The position numbers and the translations under genes were made by a program. From Fragilariopsis cylindrus CCMP1102 (taxonomy: Eukaryota > Bacillariophyta > Bacillariophyceae > Bacillariales > Bacillariaceae), in contig FMBT01000430.1 of assembly GCA_900095095.1 (NCBI GenBank), positions 1 to 64,000 of the forward strand: a DNA stretch of 64,000 nt. Direction: 5' to 3'. Positions 38,742-50,549 of this stretch are shown here, in pieces (position 1 is the stretch's first letter; every line of letters starts with the position of its first letter). The notes below the pieces were generated by a model, which saw only the letters and a program-made list of their open reading frames with translations, made no database searches and was not told where the DNA came from.

Positions 38742-40868
38742 ATGGCATCATCATCATCATCATCGTGGTTATTAACAATACGTATATCAAATGGTGATCG
38801 ATTTACAATTAATGTACCAAATGGATCATTAAATAAGATAAAAGATACAAAATTAATTATCCAAAATACAAAAGTAGAATTGGAATCCTCAAGACAGCGT
38901 CTTGTATATAAAGGACGTATATTAGATGATGATGAAAGAACATTGGCAGATTATGGCATCGTGAATCAATCCACATTATTTTTAGTTCTCAGTAGTAGTG
39001 CCGCTAAACCTACTGTTGCAGCTACAACAGCAACAGCATCGACGGCGGTACCTACCTCCAATAACAATTCATCATCATCATCATCATCATCATCATTCGG
39101 TGCTGCGAATCCATGGGGAGGTGCTGTTGCTGGTAGTGGTGGTGGTGGTAATAATAATAATAACAATGCTTTCAATCCCTTCGGTGGTATGCCTAACGGT
39201 GGTATGCCTGGTATGAATATGCCACAACCAGGTCAACAACCATCGCCTGAACAAATGTCATCCATGATGAATTCACCAATGATGCAATCATTACTGGATA
39301 ATCCAACCATGATGAGACAGGCCATGCAAATGTCAATAGAATCAAATCCACAATTACAAGAAATGATTAATAGTAATCCACAATTACGTGAAGCCTATTC
39401 AGATCCAGCCATGTTAGATCAAATGATACAAATGATGCGTAATCCTGATTTAATGCAACAAACACAAAGAAATCAAGAATTAGCAATGAGTCAATTAGAA
39501 AATATGCCAGGAGGGTTTAATGCATTATCAAGTATGTATCATAATATACAAGAACCATTAATGGAGGCACAAACACAAAGTGGAGGAACAGAAAATAGTA
39601 CTAATACAAGTAGTACGCCACGATCCACCAATGAAGGTGCGATTGGATCAGCTATGTCAAATCCATGGGGTTCCCCTGCCGCACCCGTGCCATCACCGTC
39701 AGCATCGAATAATAATGCAAATGCAGGAGGTGGTGGTGCGGGTGGTGGAATGCCACCACCAAATTTAATGAATATGATGAACCAAATGGGTGCAGGTGGT
39801 GGTGCAGGAGGTACAGGAGCAGGTGGTGCGGGTGGTAGTGGTATGCCACCAAATTTAATGACTATGATGAATCAAATGGGAGCAGGAGGTGCAGGTGGTG
39901 GTATGCCTGGTGCAGGTGGTGGTATGCCTGGAGGTATGCCAAATCCAGATCAAATGATGGAATTATTAGATAATCCAATGATGACACAAATGATGAGTCA
40001 AATGGTGGATCAGAATCCAGATCAATTACGTCAAATGTTAGAAAATCAAAATCCAATGTTACGTCAAATGTTTCAAAATATGCCATCCGAACAAGCAAAT
40101 CAAATGATTCGATCCATGATGAATCCACAAGCAATGCGGTCCATGATACAAATGCAACAACGTAGTGGTATGGGTGGCATGAATAATGCATCATCACCAC
40201 CATCAACATCATCATCGGCCGGTGGTGGTGGTGGTGGATCCGTACCTACCGGTGGTGGAATTGATTTCTCTAATTTATTGTCTGGTGGTAGTGGAACAGG
40301 TATGGGTATGAGTGGAGGATCGCAAGGACAACAACAACCACCAGATTTTTCTAATATTATGCAACAGATGCAAGGTATGATGGGTACTAATGGTGGTGGT
40401 GGACAAAACCAACAACAACAACCAGATTTTTCGAATCTTATGCAACAGATGCAACAAGGTATGATGGGTAATGGCAATAGTGGTGGTGGTAGTAGTATTG
40501 CCAATCCATGGTTAGGTGCACAACAACAACAACAACAACAACAAAATGTACAGCATCCTGCTGATCGTTATAGGAATCAATTACAATCATTACGTGATAT
40601 GGGTTTTGATAATGAACAACAATGTTTACAATTATTACAACAAAATAATGGTAATCTAAATCGTGCTGTTGATATATTATTAATGGGTGGTGGAAATGGT
40701 AGTGGTAACAGTGGATCGTATACTAGTCCTGTTGCTGTCGCTTCTTCTCCTCCTCTTCCTCCTCCTGCACCATCCGCGTCGTCATCATCACAGCAGCAAC
40801 AGCAACAAGAAGAAGATAATAAGACACCACCAGAACCGAAGGATGCACAAGATAAGAAAGATGATTAA
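38742..40868 (+). CDS. Ubiquilin (Dsk2/UBQLN family)
   Basis: 708 residues, intronless. Shuttle factor carrying ubiquitylated or misfolded clients to the proteasome, cytosolic and nuclear. The N-terminal ubiquitin-like domain (~8-85) has LTIRISNGDRFTINVP, QRLVYKGRILDDDERTL and STLFLVL. Two STI1-type regions follow (near 155-270, SPMMQSLLDNPTMMRQAM, and 400-465, PMMTQMMSQMVDQNPDQL). The C-terminal UBA (~605-650) is RNQLQSLRDMGFDNEQQCLQ ending NRAVDILLMGGG. Gly/Met-rich and Ser/Asn-rich spacers make it longer than the usual ~550-600. All three expected domain types are present in order, so the gene should be functional. Confidence 0.93.
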   Translation: MASSSSSSWLLTIRISNGDRFTINVPNGSLNKIKDTKLIIQNTKVELESSRQRLVYKGRILDDDERTLADYGIVNQSTLFLVLSSSAAKPTVAATTATASTAVPTSNNNSSSSSSSSSFGAANPWGGAVAGSGGGGNNNNNNAFNPFGGMPNGGMPGMNMPQPGQQPSPEQMSSMMNSPMMQSLLDNPTMMRQAMQMSIESNPQLQEMINSNPQLREAYSDPAMLDQMIQMMRNPDLMQQTQRNQELAMSQLENMPGGFNALSSMYHNIQEPLMEAQTQSGGTENSTNTSSTPRSTNEGAIGSAMSNPWGSPAAPVPSPSASNNNANAGGGGAGGGMPPPNLMNMMNQMGAGGGAGGTGAGGAGGSGMPPNLMTMMNQMGAGGAGGGMPGAGGGMPGGMPNPDQMMELLDNPMMTQMMSQMVDQNPDQLRQMLENQNPMLRQMFQNMPSEQANQMIRSMMNPQAMRSMIQMQQRSGMGGMNNASSPPSTSSSAGGGGGGSVPTGGGIDFSNLLSGGSGTGMGMSGGSQGQQQPPDFSNIMQQMQGMMGTNGGGGQNQQQQPDFSNLMQQMQQGMMGNGNSGGGSSIANPWLGAQQQQQQQQNVQHPADRYRNQLQSLRDMGFDNEQQCLQLLQQNNGNLNRAVDILLMGGGNGSGNSGSYTSPVAVASSPPLPPPAPSASSSSQQQQQQEEDNKTPPEPKDAQDKKDD

Positions 40869-41925
40869 TAAAAAAATCAATGTAACGTGATGTAAACGTA
40901 CAGTGCAGTGCAGTGCAGTACAGTACGTTTGGTTTTGAATCTGAATGAAAAGCAAAAGCAAGGTAGATGAAATATGAACCGCACAAAACCGCACCGCACC
41001 GACACTTATATTATGTTGTGGAAAAAAGAAAAGAAAATGTCAGGAAAAGAAAGGAAAAAAGGGATATCCAATAAAGAAAAATAAATTTAAAAAAAAAAAC
41101 GAGATATCACACCATCGTAATAACATAAATGGCTGCATAGTATCAATAAATAAATAATAAAGAACAGTTTTTCAATAGTAAATAAAATACATAGTGATTC
41201 TTTTTGTAGAGATAGACTTAAAAAAAAAAAAAGAGATGGAATTGCTTGTGCAAATAGGAAGACATGACTACATGTACAGACACGACACTGCACTTGACTT
41301 AAGTAGTGACTGTTAATACTGCAGTAGTGGTTTTAGATTCTTATATATACAGCAAAAGAGGATGGCAAAGTATGGCTCATTCAGTAGGTGATGGTGAGGA
41401 TACCCCTGTACATCATGTGAAAACAATTTTCTGATCCGTGGTTTTGTTCAGGATGAACTTCTTATAATATATCATAATATATTATGATTTGTTGAAAACG
41501 GGCAATATATCAAAACATATTTCTCAACGCCTCTTTTCTGAAGTTGCGGTATTTTAGCTAATTTTGTTGAATTTACATGCGCGTAACATCCTATTAATTA
41601 TCATGCGCTCTTTTACTTACATATGCCTTATTTCGATCGTGAGCAAAGGCAGTAGTGTGACATATAGTACATACAGCACACAGGATGAAGAGCAGATACA
41701 GAGATGTCATATCAGGTTAAGTACGGTATTTACATTGTTAAAACAAACAACGAATATCCAAGATCAACATCAACAACCACATTCTCATAACATACTACCG
41801 TTAGTAGACAATAATAAACATAGGAAGGACGAGATAGACAGGCAACAACGGCAACGAAAGGGGAAAGGAGACGCAACAGGAAAGTAAGGAGTCAGTCATA
41901 CCGATATATTATATTAGGCTATACA
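40869..41925. other. Intergenic
   Basis: (GTGCA)n at about 40900-40917, poly-A tracts near 41090 and 41222. A small frame from ATG 41603 to 41887 (94 residues, hydrophobic start MRSFTYICLISIVS, then Gln/His/Lys-rich) could be a small secreted protein or simply the leader of the next gene; weakly supported. Confidence 0.4.
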
Positions 41926-44900
41926 ATGATTGCTGTAGTAGAAGAAGATAATGATAATGTTATCGGAAATCATAAGGAAGAGAGGGAGAAGGCGGAAGCG
42001 GAAGCGGAGGATGATGGTCAAAAGCACAGCAGCAGAAAACTAGCAAGAATAAGGAGAAGATCATACGATCCAAGTAGTAGTATTAATAGAGACACAAAGG
42101 AGAAGGACGACAATAATAAAGATAGCACTATCAAGAAAAATAGTACTAGCAGTAGTAGTAGAAGAAGTCATCGTCCAATAAAATCAAAATCAAGTAGTGA
42201 TGTACAGGGGATGATGAATGGAGGAAAGAAAGTTAAAGCATCATCAAAAAGCACAAAGCAACTACGTGTAAGTAGTAGTAGTAAATCTCCAACTACAAGC
42301 AGATCAAAAAGTAGCAAGCAACTACGTGTCAGTAGTAGTAGTAGTAGTAGTAAATCTCCAACTACTACAAGCAGACGGAATAAAAAAATTAAATTCAAAG
42401 TTCCAACACCACCACCACCATCATTATCAAGTGGTCTAGATCCGCCATCAATTTCATCAAATACTACCTTTGGTACAGAAGGTATCTCCCAAAAAACACC
42501 CGCAGCTCAATTTGTTGTTTCATCTGAAGCTGCAGTAAACGCATCTAGAGTCAGTGGTGATGGTGATGGTGTAGCTGTAGGCCTAGTAGCTATTACTGAA
42601 AGTGATGTTGTTGGTGGCGAAGTCAATGATGTATGGCTTGATCTAAAAAATAATTCATCATTACCTCCTATTAGGACTAGTAATAGTAATAGTAAAAAAT
42701 CTCCGACTAAATCTAGTGATAAACGACGAAAAAAGAAATCATCGAAAAATAAACAACCACAATCACAGAAAGATATGAGTGATAGTGGTATGTACGGTGC
42801 AGGAATGGGAATGGAACGAACAATTTCATTACCAGCATTTCATTATGTAAAAACACCGGAACCAAAGGAAAAGAAGAAAAAAGTCAATGTTACTACCAGT
42901 ACTATTCCAAGTAAATCTTCGCTTTTTCTTTTGAATGATGATGATGCTACTGCTGATGTTGAGTTTGATGAGTTTGCTGCTAAGTCTGCTGAGTTTGAGT
43001 CTGCTAATGTACATACAAAAACACAAACACCAACAAAGCCAATGTCTATGATGAATATGACAGCAACCTCAAAAACAGCAACAGTATCAACAGCATCAAG
43101 AACAGTACCAATCTCCAATAATACAAAATCAAATAAGCCTAAGTCTATGATGGATATGACAGCAACCTCAAAAACAGCAACAGCAACAGCATCAAGAACA
43201 GTGCCGATTTCCAATAATACCAAGTCGAAATCGAATAAATCGAGATCGAAATCGAAATCGAAATCGAGATCGAATAAATCAGCATCAGCATCATCAAGAA
43301 GATTACTATCAGCATCAACAAGAAAAAGTAAGAGCTATACTAGTAGAGGACAGCAAAATGCAGCAGCAAAATCCGCAAGAACGTTAGGTGGTGGTAGAAG
43401 TAGTAGTAAAATGATGATGAGTGGTGGGAATGATAGTGGTAGTGGTAGTGATAATGGTAATGATCGTCATCAAAGAGAAGATTCACAAAAACTAAAACTA
43501 CGAAAATCAAGATCATCTACTGCAGTTTTAACAACATCATCAACAACAACAACACCATATTCAGAAGCATTAAAAGCAGCTGCAGCTAAAGCGGCTGCAG
43601 CTAAAGAAGAAGTTGAAGAAGAAGGGAAAATACCACAACCACCTAACGAACAGGAGGAAGATGAAGAAGATATTCATTCCAAATCAAAATTAAAAGGAGG
43701 AGGAGGACGGTCACTATTTGGTGCTTTAAAAATAAAAGGTAAAGGTAAAACGCCACCACAATTATCACTATCATCAAAAACTAATAATAATAATAATAAC
43801 ACTAGTAGCGAGGATAAAGGTAATAAGGAAGACGATATAGATAATGATGAAGATAATAATTCAAAATCGACATCAAAATCACGACGATCCTTATTCGGAA
43901 CACTAAAAAGAGGCATTAGTATGGCGGGTAGTAGTAACAAAATGCACAACGGTGTCGTCGTCGAGAGTAGTGAAAGCAGCGCTGCTAATTCTACTATTAA
44001 TTCTAACGCTAGCAGTAGTAATAATCCAAAGAAACAAGGACGATCATTATTAGGATGGGCAAAGAAAAAAATGAAAAAAGGAACAGGTAGTAGAAGTTCA
44101 TTGATGAAAAAAAAGAATAGAAATAATAGTATGGATGGCGGCGGCGGTAGTAGTAGTGAATGCAATGATTATGAGGATAGTATAAGTTCTTATAATATTA
44201 TAGATGAAGGTGAAGGAATGTCATTACTACAGGAAAATAATGATGATGATAGACGACGTTCTGCTACTGCTACTGCTACTGCTACTGCTACTGCTACTGC
44301 TAATTTTACTGATAGTATGATGTTGATGACTGTATCGGAACGAAGTATAGAGTATGAAATTGAAAATAATGAAGAAAAAAAGAATGAAAATGAAAATGAT
44401 GACATCATTGATAGAACGGACTTTGGTAGAGTTGATGCTAAAGTAAGCAACAACAAGGAAAACAACAACAACGTCAGCAAAGAACATAGTACTGAAAATC
44501 AACGACATAACCACAAACAACATGAACAAAAACAAGAATATTCTACTGCATTCGATGATAATAAAGAAGAAAGCACAGAATTTGATGATGATGAGAATGA
44601 CGAGAATCAGAGTTTTGGTGAAGATTATGATATTGGACTGAATGATTCACAAGAAATTCCACCAATCGGTGAAATATTTAGTAAAAATGGTGGTGGTGGT
44701 GATGATGATAATGATGATAACGATGAAGAAACATTATCAGATATTGGTGATACTGCACCAGATATAGAAATGATGATGAGCCTTGGTTTGGACATAGACT
44801 CTGAATTTATTGATGGGATAGAAATTATATATATACCAAAAATAAATGATATCGTCTACAGTGATCGTGGTCATCCAGGAACGATTGATTTAATTACTGT

Positions 44901-45279
44901 TTTGTGCACTGTCGTCATTGATGGAGAAAGTAATTATTCACCTAAAGTATATAAGATTGTGAAAAAACAATTACGTGGACGTAAATTTCTAGTACGAACA
45001 ACACAAAATCCGGAACGTACCTCATGGAGGGAGGCAACAAAAGCAGAAAATATATATTTATTAGGTGATTGTTTTGATGAGGAAAAGAAACGACATGAAT
45101 CAGGTGGTGGTAACAACTTGTATTGCGATGATGATGATGATGAAAATGATTCAGAAATTCATAGTAGTTTAGCACATGATGATTCGTTATCTGATTCATC
45201 ATCCCGTGGACCAGCAAACAGAATAGTAAGTAATAAAGCAATTGTGTTGAATATTACAGAAGCAAAGGAGTTGCGTTAA
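41926..45279 (+). CDS. Large Ser/Lys-rich disordered protein with conserved C-terminal domain
   Basis: 1117 residues, intronless, ATG 41926. Mostly low complexity: Ser/Lys-rich repeats (two copies of KQLRVSSSS...KSPTT), two near-identical SKTATxxTASRTVPISNNTK segments, and SKSKSKSRSNKS. Three related short motifs, GRSLFGALKIKGKGK, RRSLFGTLKRGISM and GRSLLGWAKKKMKKG, lie at spaced intervals near residues 600, 655 and 705. A compact C-terminal domain (~965-1050) has FIDGIEIIYIPKINDIVYSD, GTIDLITVLCTVVIDGES, KIVKKQLRGRKFLVRTTQNP and ENIYLLGDCF. This may bind a partner while the tail is a scaffold. No family recognised; no signal peptide. The high basic and Ser content fits a phosphoregulated nuclear or cytoskeletal protein, which is inference. 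Confidence 0.6.
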   Translation: MIAVVEEDNDNVIGNHKEEREKAEAEAEDDGQKHSSRKLARIRRRSYDPSSSINRDTKEKDDNNKDSTIKKNSTSSSSRRSHRPIKSKSSSDVQGMMNGGKKVKASSKSTKQLRVSSSSKSPTTSRSKSSKQLRVSSSSSSSKSPTTTSRRNKKIKFKVPTPPPPSLSSGLDPPSISSNTTFGTEGISQKTPAAQFVVSSEAAVNASRVSGDGDGVAVGLVAITESDVVGGEVNDVWLDLKNNSSLPPIRTSNSNSKKSPTKSSDKRRKKKSSKNKQPQSQKDMSDSGMYGAGMGMERTISLPAFHYVKTPEPKEKKKKVNVTTSTIPSKSSLFLLNDDDATADVEFDEFAAKSAEFESANVHTKTQTPTKPMSMMNMTATSKTATVSTASRTVPISNNTKSNKPKSMMDMTATSKTATATASRTVPISNNTKSKSNKSRSKSKSKSRSNKSASASSRRLLSASTRKSKSYTSRGQQNAAAKSARTLGGGRSSSKMMMSGGNDSGSGSDNGNDRHQREDSQKLKLRKSRSSTAVLTTSSTTTTPYSEALKAAAAKAAAAKEEVEEEGKIPQPPNEQEEDEEDIHSKSKLKGGGGRSLFGALKIKGKGKTPPQLSLSSKTNNNNNNTSSEDKGNKEDDIDNDEDNNSKSTSKSRRSLFGTLKRGISMAGSSNKMHNGVVVESSESSAANSTINSNASSSNNPKKQGRSLLGWAKKKMKKGTGSRSSLMKKKNRNNSMDGGGGSSSECNDYEDSISSYNIIDEGEGMSLLQENNDDDRRRSATATATATATATANFTDSMMLMTVSERSIEYEIENNEEKKNENENDDIIDRTDFGRVDAKVSNNKENNNNVSKEHSTENQRHNHKQHEQKQEYSTAFDDNKEESTEFDDDENDENQSFGEDYDIGLNDSQEIPPIGEIFSKNGGGGDDDNDDNDEETLSDIGDTAPDIEMMMSLGLDIDSEFIDGIEIIYIPKINDIVYSDRGHPGTIDLITVLCTVVIDGESNYSPKVYKIVKKQLRGRKFLVRTTQNPERTSWREATKAENIYLLGDCFDEEKKRHESGGGNNLYCDDDDDENDSEIHSSLAHDDSLSDSSSRGPANRIVSNKAIVLNITEAKELR

Positions 45280-45613
45280 CGTTTCCATTAAAAAAAATGT
45301 CATTTGTCCGTCTGTGGTAGATTGGGACTAAATCATGCCGCTACAAAGTCTACCTACTGTAGGTAGAATTTTGTAGTCCGTGGATTGGGACTAAATCATG
45401 CCGCTACGTACTGTAGAATTTTGTTTGTGCCTGTACTGTACACACATTCCACGTGGATGACGTTGGAATCTCGCATGTCAGTGTCGTGCGTTTGATTGAA
45501 ACTTGGTGCTTCGCCACAAAAAAAAATCATCGCTTACTTATGCATTTTTGTATTTGCCTCCCATCACACCTTTTGCTTTTTAGACGCCCTCCTATTCTGA
45601 TCGTAGTCCGAGT
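45280..45613. repeat. Intergenic with duplicated GGGACTAAATCATGCCGCTA unit
   Basis: A ~60-bp unit occurs twice (about 45318-45376 and 45380-45424). Both copies have GATTGGGACTAAATCATGCC and TAGAATTTTGT. The first includes the hairpin TCTACCTACTGTAGGTAGA. ACTAAATCATGCC is also the terminal motif of the 3-kb element at 57 kb. Confidence 0.65.
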
Positions 45614-48600
45614 ATGTCATCAAGAACAAGAAAAGACGATAACAATAATAATGTTGCTGCTGCTGCTGCTGCTACTAATGACGTACAACAAATATCACGA
45701 CGGCACCAACGTCGACCACCACCATCATCTTTAACGACGACGACCACGGCGACAATGGCGTCATCATCATACGAAGCAAAGAATGTCAACGATAATGATG
45801 TGACTCCTCTTTCACGAAAATTAACTCCTCGACATGATAATCTACAAAGATCACGAGATAGAGCTTTTAACAACAATGGGGGTAGTGGGGGTGGGGGTGG
45901 TGGTGGTGGTAATGAGAATGATAACGATTCTTTACTACTGCAACAAGCCATAACGGAATGTGTATCAGCACAAAAATTTGCAAAACCATTTGGTGATATC
46001 CAGGCGATGCATCGTGGGATTGCTGCAGAAGAAAAACTTTTAACTCTAATTCGTATGGTCGAAAATGGTACTATACCATCATCTGCGACTAATGCAGCAA
46101 CAGGAACAGGACCGTTGAAGGATGAATTGGACAAATTAAAAGAACTAGTGGAACGTATAAAACTGATAAGTATTGCACCATTGTTTGAACATTTTGAAAG
46201 AATCGAAGATAACATCATGGATTATTTTGAACATGTGAAGAAGAACAACAACAACAAAAACGGATCAGTTGAACAGGAGGGTGATGTGTATGTACTGCAA
46301 ATGGACGAAGAAGAGTACGACGACAAGGACGAAATTGAAGAAGAGTATGAGCAGCATAGTCATGACGAGTATCACGATGACGACGATAATGAGGATAGGG
46401 ACTTTCACGTCGATACGGAAGAGATGTTAAATGATGAAATAGAAGGCATGGTTGAGAATGAAAATGAATATGACGATGACGATGAACCAGAAACGGGTGT
46501 GGAAGATGGTCATTTCTTAGAATTAAATGAATCGAACGGTGAAATGAGTAGTGTTGGTGAGTCGGATAAATACGACAGTGAGACAGACGAGAGTGACGAC
46601 GATAATGACGACGACGACGACGACGAAGAGGGTACTCAAACACAGCGTAGTCTTAAAAGTATTTTTAGTAGCGAAGATGATTGGACGAATAAGACAAAAG
46701 AAAAAATTCGCAAAAAAACCATCTGGGAGAAACGTAATCCTAAATTGGAACAGTTCATGGATCGGCTGATTCATTTCTTTGAGCTGAGACGAAAAATCGA
46801 AGAACGTGCCGACACTATGGATCCAACCAAGAAATGTCAAAAGATAAAAGTGAAGGCACATTCGGGTGCTATATTAAAAAAGAATGGTAGATATAAAAAA
46901 GAATACCAACAACATAATTCAAACGATCAGCTTGTACGGAGTCTGGATGATTTGTACGATGCTGCACAACCTGCAAAAATTGAATTTGAAACGTTCCTAC
47001 TTCAAATGACTGGTGAAATTAATGGACTGGACGAGCGAGATCTTATTCTACCCTCATTGAAACCTCGTGATAGAGCCTTTGAAAAAGCCAAGGCGGAATA
47101 TAGTTGTCGTCGTCCTGGTCCACCGGAATCATGGTTGTACGACGTCGTTCGGGCTGGAATCGTATGCAAAACAACAAAGCAACTAAGTGAGGTGAATAAA
47201 TGGCTTAAGAGAATGGACATATAGTACAAGCGAAGAATCGATTCTTGAATCCAGTCTTCAATGGGTACCGCGATATACTCTACCATGTTTCCATTCCATA
47301 TCGGGATGGAATGTCACATGTATGCGAGATACAAGTTCATCACAAGGATATTTACGTTTTGAATGAACAATACGGTATAATCAAACACTACGAATTCTTT
47401 CGTTCGTGTTTTGCCAATCCTTGGAGGTCCCAAGAAGATACACTCGCCGATCTGTCCATGATGAACAAGTTCGGTAATATCGGTGGTCCACTAATGAAGA
47501 AATTACTCAGGTCAGAAGATCCAGAACAACTTCGTCTCTTTGCTGGACTCTGCCGTGACAAGCTAGACGAGTTTGATCGTTCTCTTGAATTGTATCGTCG
47601 TGTATTGAACCTTCAAGCAAATACACACGGGTTCGAACACGAAGAAATGGCAGCGACGTATTTCTGTATTGGATTAGTATTGGGTGCTCTGGGCGATATC
47701 GATGAGTCTTTACTGAATCTACTAAAAGCATTAGCTATTCAGGAATCGTTCCTAGGTTTGGAACATGTAGAAGTTGCTGACTCGTACGTTGAGATCGGTC
47801 ACATGCTCACGAAAAGAGGTGACTATTCAGGTGCTTATACACAGTACCAGCGTGCTTTGGTGATTAGAGAAGAACAACATGGGAAGGGCCATTTTCTTGT
47901 CATCAAGTCGTTACAAGATATCGGGTTGGTACTGCAGAAAAAGGGAGATTTTGAAGAGTCCGAAATAGAGTATCGTAAGGCATTAAGTATCCAAGAAGAT
48001 GTACTTAGTGATTGCCATCAAGACCTAGCCACGACGCATGCATTGATCGGTAAGACCTTGTGCCTATACGGAGATTTTGGAAAGTCCATGGCAGAAAATA
48101 AAATAGCACTGTCCATTCGAGAGAAAGGACTTGGAAAGAATCACCCGACTGCGGCTGAATCCCATACAGCGATAGGCGTGCTATTGTTTAAACGGGGCGA
48201 CTACAAACAGTCCCAATGGCATCACAAAAAATCACTACGGATACGCGAATCTATGCTGGGCAAGGACGACGAGGAGTGTGCCATTTCTCATGGTTATTTA
48301 GGCGAAGTTCTTAGCCGTCGCGGGGATTACAAAGGAGCAGTGAAAGAACTCAAGCGTGCGCAAGAAATTCGAGAGGCTAATGTCGGGATGACTAATTCTG
48401 TCACAGCAGGATCGTACCTTGATCTAGGACATATATATTGCCGCAACGGCAAGTATGTTGAGGCATTGGCACAGTATCGCAAGGCAAAAGTGATCCGTGA
48501 AAGTATCCTCGGACCGAACCATCCGGATACCGCGTTGACGTACATGTGCGTAGGAGATGCTCTCAATCTCGATGGAGATCCCGAGGCGGCCCTCACGAAT

Positions 48601-49260
48601 CATCGGAAGGCTCTAGTCGTATTTGAATCGGTACTTGGCGAGAATCATCCTCGTACTGCTGCCGGATACCAATCGATTGCGGACGCGTTACTGGCAAATG
48701 GTAATACCGACTTGGCACTTGCGGAACACCGGAAAGCATTAAAGATTCGCATAGGTTTTCTAACCAAAGACCATCCCGATACGGCCGAGTCTTGTTCGCG
48801 AATCGGAGAATTGTTGTTGCACAAGAAAGATCTAACAGGAGCACTATCGCTATACCGTCAAGCTTTGACTATTACGATTGTTCGTTGTGGAAACGACCAT
48901 CCAGAATCAGCTATAGCACGCGTAGACGTCGCCCGTGTTTTGACAGCACTCGGTGATAATGATGCAAACGATGGTGTATTAGACGAAGCAGAAACGAAAC
49001 TACAAGAGGCGTTGAAGGTGCTTCGTGGGATGGATGGTCTTAGACTTGACGTTACTACCTCTGGTGCTGTTGGTGGCGAAGTACCTACGGGGAGAGCATG
49101 TGTTACACTGGGTACATTGCTCGAAATGAGAGACGGTGATACCAATAAAGTGGAAATTCACGATTTATACGCCGAAGGGGTAGAACGTCTCACAAAGGCA
49201 TTAGGCGGAGTCCATCCTGAAACACAGGCAGCTCAAACGAAGCTCCTTGCCCATTGCTAA
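45614..49260 (+). pseudogene. RelA/SpoT-like domain plus kinesin-light-chain TPR protein, frameshifted
   Basis: Two frames read as one ~1215-residue protein. 45614-47224 (536 codons) starts at ATG with a disordered, acidic N-terminus and ends ...RPGPPESWLYDVVRAGIVCK...VNKWLKRMDI-stop. The continuation VQAKNRFLNPVFNGYRDILY lies in the frame that ends at 49260, which otherwise has no ATG start. An extra AT in GACATATAG (about 47216-47224) explains the break; removing it restores DIVQAKNRF. NGYRDI...EIQVHHKDIYVL...HYEFF resembles the RelA/SpoT synthetase fold, probably without (p)ppGpp activity. About ten 42-residue TPRs follow with LGxxHPxTAxSY and ALxIRE motifs (e.g. GKNHPTAAESHTAIGVLLF). The intact TPR part suggests a very recent mutation, a sequence error or genuine recoding. 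Likely a protein-interaction scaffold. Confidence 0.7.
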
Positions 49261-50549
49261 AGTAGCGTCGTCGAAGACGTCGGAGACGAATAGACGCGAT
49301 AGAGTAAAGGCTGAATTGCGGTATTGCACACATCATGTAGCAAAAGACATGGACCAATTGCTATGTTACATAACGCTTACTCTCGACAAACTAGAGATTA
49401 ATTCGTATAAAATTATAGAAATACGGCTATACTATAAAAAGATTTTTACGAGCACTGCAATTGTACATCATACTCGTTAGACGTTTTATTTTGTAGTAGT
49501 TGTAGAGGCTACTCAGTAGCACTAAGAGTGCTACTAGTAACATTCGTATACATGTGGGACAAGGCAGGCTCTGCTAGTAGTTGGTTGGTTGTTAGTAGGT
49601 TCGTAAGTATTGCAAATAATGCATTCATTCATTCATTCTTCAAGGCTGCACACTCATCCAACGAAATAACGGGACACGAGTCTGCATTTGAGTATATGTC
49701 AGAGCATGTTGGGGCAGATGATTCGAGTCATCATCCCTAACATCAGTGTATTCTATATCAATCTTATTGATGTACTGTAGCCCATGCCACTATAAAACAT
49801 ATAACCTATCAGTTCTAGTAAAAAAATTGGAAATGATTAATCTAGACCAGTTTTTTTGAGTAGAATCTGAAAATGATAGCCGAACCGTTTGGGATGATCT
49901 CCCTGGGAATATATTATGATCATTTTTGATTGAAAATTACATGAATTATCGTAGTAGTTTTTAGCAAGTTTTATGGACTAAATCATGACTTAAATTCGTG
50001 GGACTCACTCAATTTAAGAAATTATTTTCAACTTCATTGTTGGCTCCTCTTCACAAGCTAAGCTGATGGTTGGATGTGATGACTGATAATAATGGAGGAT
50101 TTTTTCATTTTCCTTTATCTTTTTATCTTCGAGATAATTGGCTGTGTGTGAGAATAACTATGGATAGCTACAGCAGCTGTTAACAGGTTACAGTCTAATG
50201 TTTGTTTGCTCCTCTTCTTATCGCCACAATACGGTACTTGTGCCACTCTCCAGTACGTACGTATGTGCGCGTAGGTAGGATAGCGTGTCTGGCACACTTA
50301 CAGTAGCAGACTTCTTTTCATACAGTATCCCCTAAAGAAATCAGCACGTGGCGCATAAAACTAGACAAGAGCGAAGCCAATGATGCTGAAGGAAGTTCTC
50401 GTTTTCTTCTCGTTTTGTCGTTTCGACGTCGTCGACAAAAAAGACACTTACTTCACATATATATATTGATTATCATAAACGACACAAATAAATAATAATC
50501 AACATTACACCAATACTATTAATAATAACAACACAAACAAACTGAAACA
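49261..50549. other. Intergenic
   Basis: No gene. Short tracts only: GTAGCACTAAGAGTGCTAC hairpin near 49516-49534, (CATT)n near 49623-49636, and GGACTAAATCATGA near 49976. The last ~80 bp before 50550 are an AT-rich leader (AATAATAATCAACATTACAC). Confidence 0.5.
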
